From the NCBI GenBank assembly GCA_024579835.1, contig CP102060.1, forward strand, positions 930,001 through 994,000: a DNA stretch of 64,000 nucleotides, written 5' to 3'. The notes under the pieces were generated by a model. The model saw only the letters and a program-made list of their open reading frames with translations. It was not told where the DNA came from and made no database searches. The translations under genes were made by a program, and so were the position numbers. The first letter of the stretch is position 1; every line of letters begins with the position of its first letter. Shown here one piece after another: positions 35,766-43,469 of the stretch. The stretch is from Clostridiaceae bacterium HFYG-1003. Lineage in GTDB: Bacteria > Bacillota > Clostridia > Clostridiales > Clostridiaceae.

Positions 35766-38046
35766 GGGTTCCTCCTTGCGATGCTTCATCGCGCTGTGTG
35801 TTCAGGACTTGGATGATGGTTTCGGGCAGGGCGGGGAAGTGGGCCATCTTGGTATCGAGCGCGAAGTTGAGCGCGTTCATGATGGCGGGGGCCGGGGCGA
35901 TGGCGGAGATCTCGCCGACGCTCTTGGCGCCGTAGGGGCCGTCGTCGCCGCCGGCTTCGACGGTGAGGACTTTGACTTCGGGCATGTCCATGGCGTTCAT
36001 CAGGCGGTACTTGGAGAAGTTCAGGTTCTGAACCCGGCCTTTGGCGTCATGGACGACGCCCTCGGCGACCACACCGCCGATGCTGAAGTGGGCACCGCCC
36101 TGGATCTGGCCTTCCACCAGCGTGGGGTTGATGGAGCGGCCGATGTCGTGCACGGCCAGAGCGTCGGTGATTTCAAACAGTCCGGTATAGGTATCGACGC
36201 AGACTTCGCAGAAGAAGGCGGCGGTGGAGGCGGGGTTGGTTTTGGACTCATGGTGGGCCAGGATCGAGACGGTGTTGTGGTGATCCCGCTCGTAGAGCAC
36301 AGCCAGTTCGCGCAGGGTTTTCATTTCTCCGGTCTGACTGACGGTGAGTTCGCCCTGGCACAGGATGTAGTCGGCGGATGTGCCGCCCCAGACCGCGGCG
36401 GCGGCTTCGACGATGCGCTGCTTCATCAGGTCGCAGGCGTATTTCAGGGAAGCGCCCACGGAGTAGGTGACGCGGCTGGCCTGGGTGCCGGCGGCGTCAT
36501 AGGGGGAGCGGGCGGTGTCGGCTTCGCCCAGGTGGATCTGTTCGGGCGGGACCGACAGGGTCTCGGCGGCAATCTGTTTCATGGTGGTGACGGTGCCGCA
36601 GCCCTGCTCATGAATGGATATTTTAATGGTGATGTTGCCGTCGGCTTCCAGGTCGCACTGGACATTGGTAAAATCGGGGAAGGCGCCGGTGTAGCCGTTG
36701 ACGTGGGAGGCACAGGCCATGCCCACGCCCCAGCGGAAGCGGTCGTCATTGCGCTGCTTCACGGTGCGGCGGCGCTGGTCCCAGTCAAAGGCGCGGCGGC
36801 CGTCTTCGACGCAGCGGATGATCTGGACGTTGCCCAGAGGGGTGCCGCCGGAGGGATCCAGGTCCCCGGGGTGCACCAGGTTCTTCAACCGGAAGTCCAC
36901 CGGGTCCAGGTTCAGGGCGTTGGCCGCCTGATCGATGTTGACTTCGGCCACAGCGTGGGCCTGGGGCGAACCGTAGGCGCGGCAGGCGCCGGAGGGAGTG
37001 GTGTTGGTGTAGTAGGCCCGGCCGTGGAAGGTCTGGCTGGGCATGCGGTAGAGCCGGAAGATCTTCTTGGCAAAGGCATTGGCCACGGCGGCGGAGTTGG
37101 TATTGTAAGCCCCGCCGTCGATGTCCACTTCAAAGTGACGGCCCAGGATGAAGCCCTCAGGGGATACCGCCAGTTTGACATCGATCTCCATGGCATTGCC
37201 CTGCCAGGTGCCCTTGACCACGTCCGCCCGGTCCATGTAGAGCAGCACCGGCCGCTTTGTCTGTAAAGTGGCAAAGGCGCAGATGGGTTCGAGCAGGGGC
37301 TGGCTCTTGCCGCCAAAGGATCCGCCCATGGGGGCTTTGATCACCCGGACCCGGGCATAGGGCAGGTCATTGACTTCGGCCACGTGCATCCGCACCTGGA
37401 AGGCGACCTGGCAGGGGGTCCAGACCAGGAGGCTGCCCTGCTCGTCGAATTCGGTGAGGCAGACATGGGGCTCGATGGCTCCGTGATGGATCTTGGGGGT
37501 GCGGCCCCGGGTCTGGATGACCAGAGCATCCCGGGCCTGCTCTTCGAAGCTGCCGTAGCCCTTGGTGGTCTCGTAGCAGAGGTTGGAGTCGTTTTTCAGG
37601 ATGACTTCATCCTTCATCGCATTCTCCACGCCCAGGACCAGAGGCCGATCGGAATAGGTGACTCGGATCAGGCTGAGGGCTTCTTCCACGGCCGCCTTGG
37701 ATTCACCCACGACCAGGGCGAGGCGGTCGCCGTCATAGAGCGCCCGGGGATTGAGCAGGTACTCGTCATGGTGTCCCTTGATGCCGGAGAACCATTCCAT
37801 GGCGTTGTAGGGCTTGTTCGGGACATCGGCATGGGTGTAGATGGCGACGATGCCGGGCACGGCCCGGGCTTCGGTCAGATCCAGGGTGTAGTCGGCGTGG
37901 GCGTGGTCGGACAGGAAGAGGCGGGCATAGAGCATGCCGGCTCGTTTCATGTCCCCGACGTAGCGGGTGTCGCCGGTGGCCCGGTCGTAGGAGTCTTCCC
38001 GGATCAGGCGCTGGCCGACGTACTGCAGGTTTTGTTCTTTATTCAT
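35737..38046 (-). CDS. xdhA: Xanthine-dehydrogenase family molybdenum-binding subunit
   Basis: 769 residues. The N-terminal domain (GDTRYVGDMKRAGMLYARLFLSDHAHA) and the molybdopterin-binding domain are complete: APMGGSFGGK, GACRAYGSPQAH, QGCGTVTTMKQIAAE, and near the C-terminus KSVGEISAIAPAPAIMNA, whose Glu corresponds to the catalytic base of the family. Such enzymes hydroxylate an electron-poor carbon of purines or other N-heterocycles with water-derived oxygen. The gene overlaps the FAD subunit by 8 bases and lyase 2 by 29. Because it sits with lyases and a betaine importer rather than purine genes, the substrate may be an imidazole acrylate rather than xanthine; this is inference. Confidence 0.88.
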   Translation of the reverse strand: MNKEQNLQYVGQRLIREDSYDRATGDTRYVGDMKRAGMLYARLFLSDHAHADYTLDLTEARAVPGIVAIYTHADVPNKPYNAMEWFSGIKGHHDEYLLNPRALYDGDRLALVVGESKAAVEEALSLIRVTYSDRPLVLGVENAMKDEVILKNDSNLCYETTKGYGSFEEQARDALVIQTRGRTPKIHHGAIEPHVCLTEFDEQGSLLVWTPCQVAFQVRMHVAEVNDLPYARVRVIKAPMGGSFGGKSQPLLEPICAFATLQTKRPVLLYMDRADVVKGTWQGNAMEIDVKLAVSPEGFILGRHFEVDIDGGAYNTNSAAVANAFAKKIFRLYRMPSQTFHGRAYYTNTTPSGACRAYGSPQAHAVAEVNIDQAANALNLDPVDFRLKNLVHPGDLDPSGGTPLGNVQIIRCVEDGRRAFDWDQRRRTVKQRNDDRFRWGVGMACASHVNGYTGAFPDFTNVQCDLEADGNITIKISIHEQGCGTVTTMKQIAAETLSVPPEQIHLGEADTARSPYDAAGTQASRVTYSVGASLKYACDLMKQRIVEAAAAVWGGTSADYILCQGELTVSQTGEMKTLRELAVLYERDHHNTVSILAHHESKTNPASTAAFFCEVCVDTYTGLFEITDALAVHDIGRSINPTLVEGQIQGGAHFSIGGVVAEGVVHDAKGRVQNLNFSKYRLMNAMDMPEVKVLTVEAGGDDGPYGAKSVGEISAIAPAPAIMNALNFALDTKMAHFPALPETIIQVLNTQRDEASQGGTHGSHPVTRK

Positions 38047-38881
38047 GGCTCAATTCCTCCATCAGGTCGGCCAGGACTCCTTTCATTGCTTCCTGCTTGT
38101 AGGGCAGTGAGCCGCGGGTGGGGATCAGGGTCTGGACCTGGGCGGCGGCAGCGGAAAGGATTTCGTCCCGGGTGAGATGCGCCGGAATCCGGCCCCTCAG
38201 CAGGTCTTCGATGAGTTCGCCGCGCACCGGCAGGGGTCCCAGGGAGCCGAGCCAGACGCGGGCGGCGGTCACCGTGGAGTCCGGGGTCTGCTCCAGGGCA
38301 ATGCAGCAGCTGATCTTGGAGATGGAGACGGCCTTGCGGGAGCCGAGCTTGACGAAGGCGGACCGCACCGGGCGTTTGGGGAAGAGGAAGCCTTCGGCGG
38401 CTTCTTCCGGAGCCAGGGCGGATTTGCCGTTGCGATAGAAGTCGGTCAGGGAGACCTGACGCACCCCGGCGGCAGCTCCGATGAGGACCTGAGCCTGCAG
38501 GGCGAAGAGGCAGGGAATGGTGTCGGCGCAGTTGGCCGCGTTGACGACGTTGCCGCCGACGGTGGCACGGTTGCGGATCTGGGTGGAGCCCATGCGGGCT
38601 CCGGCCTGGGACAGTCCCCACAGCCAGGTCTGAACCACCGGGCTCTGCTCAAGCTCGGTCATGGTGACGCCGGAGCCGATGAAGATCGCATCGGGACGTT
38701 CCTGGATGGTGCTAAAGTCGGGGATACCGGTGAGGTCAATCAGATCGGCGTGGTGGATTTTCTTCTCCCGCAGGTGGATGATCAGGTCCGTGCCGCCGGC
38801 CAGAAGAAACCGGTTCGGAGCCGGAACGGCCAGAAGCTCATACAGCGCCTGCCGGGTTTTTGGACGATGAAAAGTATGCAT
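38039..38881 (-). CDS. xdhB: Xanthine-dehydrogenase family FAD-binding subunit
   Basis: 280 residues, the length of stand-alone FAD subunits of molybdenum hydroxylases (CO dehydrogenase medium-chain type). It shows FLLAGGTDLIIHLREKK (FAD pyrophosphate loop, residues about 25-41), IRNRATVGGNVVNAANCADTIP (second FAD motif) and the C-terminal CO_deh_flav_C region (AARVWLGSLGPLPVRG). It passes electrons from the iron-sulfur subunit to an acceptor. The ATG lies one base after the stop of the iron-sulfur gene and the end overlaps the large-subunit gene. Confidence 0.9.
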   Translation of the reverse strand: MHTFHRPKTRQALYELLAVPAPNRFLLAGGTDLIIHLREKKIHHADLIDLTGIPDFSTIQERPDAIFIGSGVTMTELEQSPVVQTWLWGLSQAGARMGSTQIRNRATVGGNVVNAANCADTIPCLFALQAQVLIGAAAGVRQVSLTDFYRNGKSALAPEEAAEGFLFPKRPVRSAFVKLGSRKAVSISKISCCIALEQTPDSTVTAARVWLGSLGPLPVRGELIEDLLRGRIPAHLTRDEILSAAAAQVQTLIPTRGSLPYKQEAMKGVLADLMEELSHE

Positions 38882-38882
38882 G

Positions 38883-39344
38883 CTAGCGGCCTCCCTGGGT
38901 CAGATCATCGACGGCGTTGATGATTTTGGTATAGCCGGTGCAGCGGCACAGGTTGCCTTCGATGGCCCGTTTGACTTCTTCGCCGGAGGGATTGGGCTGG
39001 CGCAGCAGCAGACTTTTGACACTCAGGATCATGCCGGGGGTGCAGAAGCCGCACTGGATCGCGCCGTGACGGATGAAGGCGTCCTGGATGCGGTCGAGTT
39101 CACCGCCCTGAGCCAGGCCCTCGATGGTGGTGATGTCATGGCCGTCAATCTGGCCGGCCAGCATAGTGCAGGAGGTGACGGCCACGCCATCCACCAGAAT
39201 GGTGCAGGCGCCGCACTCTCCTTCCGAGCAGCCTTCCTTGGTGCCGGTGAGGCCCAGGACATCGCGCAGATAGTCGATGAGGCGCATGCCGGGATCGGCG
39301 AGTTCAGTAATTGGTTTTCCATTAACGGTGGCTTGGATTTTCAT
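38883..39344 (-). CDS. xdhC: Xanthine-dehydrogenase family 2Fe-2S subunit
   Basis: 153 residues preceded by AAGGAG. The plant-ferredoxin-like cluster site reads GCSEGECGACTILVDGVAVTSC and the second cluster site CGFCTPGM followed by CRCTGY, giving all eight cysteines expected for two 2Fe-2S centres. It relays electrons between the molybdenum and FAD subunits. First gene of the minus-strand operon, with a probable activator-dependent promoter about 60 bases upstream. Confidence 0.92.
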   Translation of the reverse strand: MKIQATVNGKPITELADPGMRLIDYLRDVLGLTGTKEGCSEGECGACTILVDGVAVTSCTMLAGQIDGHDITTIEGLAQGGELDRIQDAFIRHGAIQCGFCTPGMILSVKSLLLRQPNPSGEEVKRAIEGNLCRCTGYTKIINAVDDLTQGGR

Positions 39345-39406
39345 GGTCAGTCTCCTTGTTTGGTTCGTTCGAAAAGCATTTGTCTTTTGTTGATTATTTT
39401 TAAAGG

Positions 39407-39455
39407 AACTATATATCGAAGGATATTCTTATCCAGGATAATCATGTCGAAGGAT
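39407..39455 (-). promoter_or_regulatory. Putative activator-dependent promoter of the hydroxylase/lyase operon
   Basis: Reading the minus strand, the 9-mer ATCCTTCGA occurs twice (39455-39447 and 39424-39416), 31 bases apart, about three helical turns. It is followed directly by TATATAGT, whose TATAGT (39413-39408) is a good -10. The -35 position (CTGGAT) is poor, as expected if an activator replaces it. TTATCCTGGATAA between the repeats is itself a palindrome. Direct repeats next to -10 are the usual binding mode of BTAD/SARP-type activators such as the one encoded next door. Confidence 0.5.
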
Positions 39456-39612
39456 TCCACCCGATGAAGAAGGTTGATGGCTGGTAGAGTCCAGGGACGC
39501 TGTCAGGCAGTCCAGCCAACCGGCAGAGACATGACTGCCTTTCGCCGGACGTTCATTCTTCATTTTCCAGGTCTAATCGTTTTCTTATTCACATTATAGC
39601 CAGCCAGCGTCA

Positions 39613-39652
39613 AAAACCCGTCAAACATTCGACGGAATGAATTGACGGGTTT
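39613..39652 (-). terminator. Terminator of the BTAD activator gene
   Basis: AAACCCGTCAA (39614-39624) pairs with TTGACGGGTTT (39642-39652). On the minus strand the stem ends in five T. It separates the regulator from the operon promoter. Confidence 0.8.
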
Positions 39653-39666
39653 GCCGATGGGTTTGG

Positions 39667-39730
39667 ATTCTCCGCCGAAGGAGCGGCAGTCCGGACTGAA
39701 TCCTCTGCCGAAGGAGCGGCAGGGCTGCAG
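39667..39730. repeat. 33-bp imperfect direct duplication
   Basis: GCCGAAGGAGCGGCAG occurs at 39674-39689 and 39707-39722 with similar flanks (ATTCTCC/ATCCTCT), between the activator gene and its terminator. Confidence 0.7.
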
Positions 39731-39764
39731 TGCTGATCGCTTCTGACGGGATGCCTTGACTGTC

Positions 39765-42506
39765 TCAGCGGGGGGCGGGAGCGGAGTTGGTCAGGCGGCT
39801 GAGCAGGTCCTGGGCTTCCTGTCGGCCCCAGGAGAAGATGACGGAGTCATAGCACGCGACGCTGCGGCGCAGGTAGAACAGGGCTGCGTCGGTTTCTCCG
39901 AGCTGGTACTGCAGGGTGCCGATGCGGGAGAGGAGGATAGCCATAGTGGCGAGGTCGCTTTCTTCGTTGCACAGACTCATGGCGTCTTCGTAGTGGTCCA
40001 GGGCGGTGGGCAGATCGCCGTTGACCCGGGCCCCTTCTCCGAGGAAGAAGTGGACGGAGGCCTGGCACAGGGCATACTCTTCCAGGATGTCCTGCCGGGT
40101 GTAGAAATCCAGGACTTCCGACAGGAGGACTTCGCCCTGAGACTGGTGGCCGGACAGTAGCAGGGAGAAGCCGTGGAATTTATTGAGCATCATCTGGTCG
40201 AAGGGGGTCAGCTCTTCCCACAGGCTGTCTCGGACCAGATTGATGATTTCGCTCATGCCGGTGTAGTCGGCCTGGTTGATGCAGTGGTGGATCAGCTGGA
40301 TGTAGCCTTTGAAAGCCATGGCGTGGAACTGATGGAGCTGAGCGATCTGGATCATTTTGCGGATGGAGCCAAGGCCGGAGTCGTAGATGTCTCGATCCTT
40401 GTAGAAGCGGCCATGAATGTAGAGCAGGCGCAGGTACAGGTGGATCATGTCAGGCTGGCGCAGCTGGGGCATGGACTTATACAGGGCCACGACCTCATCA
40501 AAGCGTTGACTGAAGTCATCGACGGTGGCGGTGGGCCAGACCAGGTCGTGAACGCGGCCGGCCCGGAGTACGGGGAAGACTTCATGGTAGATATCGAAAT
40601 CCAGTTCCATACGGGTGGTCTTGCAGAACAGGAGCTGTTTCCGGTTCTGGCAGGCGGTGGCGTGATAGATCATTTCATCCAGGAGATCGCGGTTGTCCGG
40701 TTCGGCCAGGAAGCGGGCGGACCAGTGGCTGAACAGAGCCCCGTGCAGAGCCCGGGTCTGGGATTCACTGAGGCGGCCGCGCAGGTCCATGACATAGGCG
40801 GGGTGCCAGATTCGGACGGTCAGACTGCCCTGGGGATCGGCGCTCCACTCAATTTGCTGTTTGCCATACAGGGATTCGGCCAGGCGGGTGCACTGGGCCA
40901 GATCCAGCTGGAGAACCTGAGACAGGTCCTCCAGGGTCAGGGGGCGGCGAGACAGGGCGCAGACTTCCAGGAGCCGGCGTTCGGCCGGGGCTGCGGCCCG
41001 GTAGAGGCTGGTGGTCAGGTTCCGGGCACAGTCTGACAGTTCCGACAGGCTGAGTTTCTGGTTGGTCCGATAAATGGCTTCGCGCAGGAAGAAGGGGGAG
41101 CCCTGGCTCAGTCGGATCAGGGCTTCGGGATCCGCCTCGGGGGTGGCGTAGCGGGTGATAAGCGCTTCGCTTTCAGTCCGGGAAAAGCGGGGTAGCAGAA
41201 TTTTCTGGAGATTGCCCCGTTCCTGGAGGTGAACCAGGAGGGGGGAGTCGAGAATGTCCGGGCTGCGGCCGGTCAAGACACAGAAGAAGCGGTCACTCTG
41301 AGCACTGAGCAGATAATCCACCACCTTCTGGGTGGACTCGTCCAGATCGGCGAAGTTGTCCACCAGGAGAACCAGGCGCAGGGGGGGATCCATGGCCCGC
41401 AGGGCCTGGACCAGCCTGGCACCCAGGGTCAGGGGATCCTGTCCCTGAAGGGTGGCATAATGCCAGAATTCCGAGGCGAAGCCGCCGGCGCGGGTCAGGG
41501 CGGAGAGGACTTTCTGTCGGTACGGTCCGTCGAGGAGGCTGTCGCGCAGAGCGGACAGATGGAACAGAGGGTACCCGGATTCATGGGGATAGCATTCGAG
41601 CTTCAGAGCCACGCAGGGAGAGGCGTTCCCGGGTTCAGGCAGAGCCAGCTCGGAGAGCAGGCGGGTTTTGCCCGAACCCGGTTCGCCGCACAGATACAGT
41701 GAAGGAACTTTTTGGCCCTGACAGAAGTCGGTCAATGACTGGCGCAGAGTCGCCAGCTCCTGATTGCGGTCGACATAGTCAAACCGGAAGCCCATCTGCG
41801 CAGGATCGCAGCACTGGTCAGTCAGGCTGTGAAAGATGTCCTGGAATTCATCAGAGGGGGCAATGCCGTACTCCAGGCCCAGGCGCAGCTTGTAGGCGTT
41901 GTAGAGTTCTATGGCCTGATTGGTCTTGCCTTTCTTCAGGGTGAGGCGGAACAGTTCCAGGAGAGCGCCTTCGTGGAAGGGATCCAGTTCGAGGATGCGG
42001 CGGCAGACCATGCCTTTGCTGTCGTCTTCGGTCAGGGAACGGATGCGCTCCATCAGGCCGTTGATATAGTGGTCGCGGCAGGTTTCCTGATGCTGCAGGA
42101 TCCAGTCGCGCAGCCCGGATTCTTCCTTGGGCAGGCGCGACTGGAGGAAGTCCTCATGATAGAAGTCCGGGAAGGCCGGCAGGCCTTCGCCGGTCCGGCG
42201 CAGGGCGTTAAGATCCGTCAGGACATGGAGGTTAGGCTCCAGGCCGAGGAGGTGCTTGCCCATGGACTGCACCAGGGGCTGGCCGGTGGCTTTTTTGATG
42301 ACGTAGATGGCATTGCGCAGATTCCGGCGCGCCGATTCTTCATCCATATCGCCCCAGAGAATTTCGCACAGCTGAGTGCGCGTCATGGTCTCCTCCATTC
42401 CGAGCAGATAGAGAATCCATTCCGCCTTGCTGTAGGGCAGATTCAGCGGTTCCTGATTCAGTTTGATGGGGGAGAGTCGAAAATAGTTGATTTCCAAAAG
42501 ATCCAT
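39765..42506 (-). CDS. BTAD/AAA/TPR transcriptional activator (SARP/AfsR-like)
   Basis: 913 residues behind AGGAG. The order is a winged-helix OmpR-type domain (about 1-95, SKAEWILYLLGMEETMTRTQLCEILWG), a BTAD domain (about 105-240, DPFHEGALLELFRL, ELYNAYKLRLGLEYG), a AAA/STAND ATPase (about 250-500, Walker A CGEPGSGKTRLL, LVLLVDNFADLD), and a long alpha-helical TPR region to the C-terminus (AMSLCNEESDLATMAILLSRIGTLQYQLGE). Such proteins switch on local catabolic or biosynthetic genes upon ligand or phosphate signals. It lies directly upstream of the hydroxylase-transporter-lyase operon on the same strand and is its likely activator. Confidence 0.85.
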   Translation of the reverse strand: MDLLEINYFRLSPIKLNQEPLNLPYSKAEWILYLLGMEETMTRTQLCEILWGDMDEESARRNLRNAIYVIKKATGQPLVQSMGKHLLGLEPNLHVLTDLNALRRTGEGLPAFPDFYHEDFLQSRLPKEESGLRDWILQHQETCRDHYINGLMERIRSLTEDDSKGMVCRRILELDPFHEGALLELFRLTLKKGKTNQAIELYNAYKLRLGLEYGIAPSDEFQDIFHSLTDQCCDPAQMGFRFDYVDRNQELATLRQSLTDFCQGQKVPSLYLCGEPGSGKTRLLSELALPEPGNASPCVALKLECYPHESGYPLFHLSALRDSLLDGPYRQKVLSALTRAGGFASEFWHYATLQGQDPLTLGARLVQALRAMDPPLRLVLLVDNFADLDESTQKVVDYLLSAQSDRFFCVLTGRSPDILDSPLLVHLQERGNLQKILLPRFSRTESEALITRYATPEADPEALIRLSQGSPFFLREAIYRTNQKLSLSELSDCARNLTTSLYRAAAPAERRLLEVCALSRRPLTLEDLSQVLQLDLAQCTRLAESLYGKQQIEWSADPQGSLTVRIWHPAYVMDLRGRLSESQTRALHGALFSHWSARFLAEPDNRDLLDEMIYHATACQNRKQLLFCKTTRMELDFDIYHEVFPVLRAGRVHDLVWPTATVDDFSQRFDEVVALYKSMPQLRQPDMIHLYLRLLYIHGRFYKDRDIYDSGLGSIRKMIQIAQLHQFHAMAFKGYIQLIHHCINQADYTGMSEIINLVRDSLWEELTPFDQMMLNKFHGFSLLLSGHQSQGEVLLSEVLDFYTRQDILEEYALCQASVHFFLGEGARVNGDLPTALDHYEDAMSLCNEESDLATMAILLSRIGTLQYQLGETDAALFYLRRSVACYDSVIFSWGRQEAQDLLSRLTNSAPAPR

Positions 42507-42534
42507 GGCAAACTCCTCAGCGCAGGGCGCGTTG

Positions 42535-42639
42535 TCAGAAGCAAATATCGGTGCGGCCGATGCGGCCCGGCTCGATTGAGTGAATCAGCAAAAGCAGGAA
42601 GGCAAACAGAACCAGAAAAGGGGACAGCTCACAGCACAT
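42535..42639 (-). CDS. Possible 34-residue single-span membrane peptide upstream of the activator
   Basis: An ATG at 42639, nine bases after GGAGAG, opens a 34-codon frame ending 28 bases before the activator start. It reads MCCELSPFLVLFAFLLLL and then a basic hydrophilic tail (RIGRTDICF). The single hydrophobic segment plus ribosome site look like a small membrane protein or leader peptide, but a frame this short could be chance. Confidence 0.3.
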   Translation of the reverse strand: MCCELSPFLVLFAFLLLLIHSIEPGRIGRTDICF

Positions 42640-42827
42640 GATGATGCGCTCTCCGGGGTGTTATCCCGACCCTGAACGTTCTTTTCGATGCATAGTCCTC
42701 GGATTCACTCATAAACTTTCACTTTAGTTTAGCACAATCTGAAGGTCGGGGTAGACAAAGCAGAGTGAAAATGCCCAGCCGGAACATCAGGGCAACCCAG
42801 CTGCCGATCCTTTATTTTTCCCGGGGA

Positions 42828-42881
42828 TTGCCCCTGGCACACACTTTCGCTTATACTGAACTTATCCCCCCTGGGGGGATA
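42828..42881 (+). promoter_or_regulatory. CsoR promoter with CsoR-type operator
   Basis: TTGCCC (42828-42833), an 18-base spacer and TATACT (42852-42857) form the promoter. Just downstream, TATCCCCCCTGGGGGGATA (42863-42881) is a 9-bp inverted repeat around one T. A G/C tract flanked by ATA/TAT is the hallmark of operators of the CsoR/RcnR/FrmR family, placed here over the start of transcription of the CsoR gene. Confidence 0.8.
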
Positions 42882-43003
42882 GGATCATCAGAAACAGTGA
42901 TTCAGGCAGGTTGTTGCTGGGATTCGGATTTTCAACAGTTTGAATAGTCGAAAACAAGTTGAAGATATAGCCGACTATACAAATGTAACTGAAACTGAAA
43001 ATT

Positions 43004-43072
43004 AATTTGAAAATCCAGATGAAACTTCAGTTGAAACATCAGCTGAAACTTCGGTTTAAACATCAGTCAAAG
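43004..43072. repeat. 12-bp tandem array in the CsoR leader
   Basis: About five and a half copies of AGYTGAAACWTC with exact 12-base spacing from 43017 (43029, 43041, 43053, 43065) and one decayed copy before. It lies in the leader between operator and csoR. Confidence 0.8.
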
Positions 43073-43095
43073 AAAACAGAAAGCAGGAGGACTAT

Positions 43096-43371
43096 ATGAG
43101 CGAACAGGTTCATTCTCACCAGGATACCAAGCGGATCGTAAACCGGATGTCCCGGGCCATCGGACACATGGAATCCATCAAGCGGATGATCGAAGAAGGA
43201 CGGGACTGCAGTGAAGTGCTGATTCAGCTGTCGGCGGTCCGCTCGGCAATCAACAATGTCGGCAAGCTGGTACTGGCAGACCATATCAAGCATTGCGTCG
43301 TGGATGCCGTACAGTCAGGTGATGATCAGGTGCTGGAGGATCTGAGCCGGGCCGTCGATAAGTTTCTTTAA
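43096..43371 (+). CDS. csoR: CsoR-type copper-sensing repressor
   Basis: 91 residues behind AGGAGG, the all-helical DUF156 fold. The Cu(I) ligands follow C-x24-H-x3-C exactly (Cys in RDCSEVL, then His and Cys in ADHIKHC), which separates CsoR from FrmR (no second Cys) and CstR (no His). It has the typical start HSHQDTKRIVNRMSRAIGHMESIKRMIEEG. It should bind the G-tract palindrome at 42863 and come off with Cu(I). Unusually, the next gene is a MATE transporter and no copA or copZ is seen nearby. Confidence 0.88.
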   Translation: MSEQVHSHQDTKRIVNRMSRAIGHMESIKRMIEEGRDCSEVLIQLSAVRSAINNVGKLVLADHIKHCVVDAVQSGDDQVLEDLSRAVDKFL

Positions 43372-43469
43372 TCAGGGGATGCACTCCCAGGTAGAAGATC
43401 TGTGCTGATGGGACGGGTCTGAATGAACCGACAACGATACTTAATTTTGGGGAAAGAGAGAATTAGATA

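Noticed and set aside
35755-37266. Long open frame on the plus strand antisense to the molybdenum subunit
   Set aside because: Gly/Val/Asp-rich composition typical of the complement of a GC-rich gene; no ribosome site or family motif; the opposite strand encodes a clear enzyme.
42863-42881. G-tract palindrome as a simple terminator
   Set aside because: No T run, and it lies directly over the transcription start predicted for csoR, the position of an operator.
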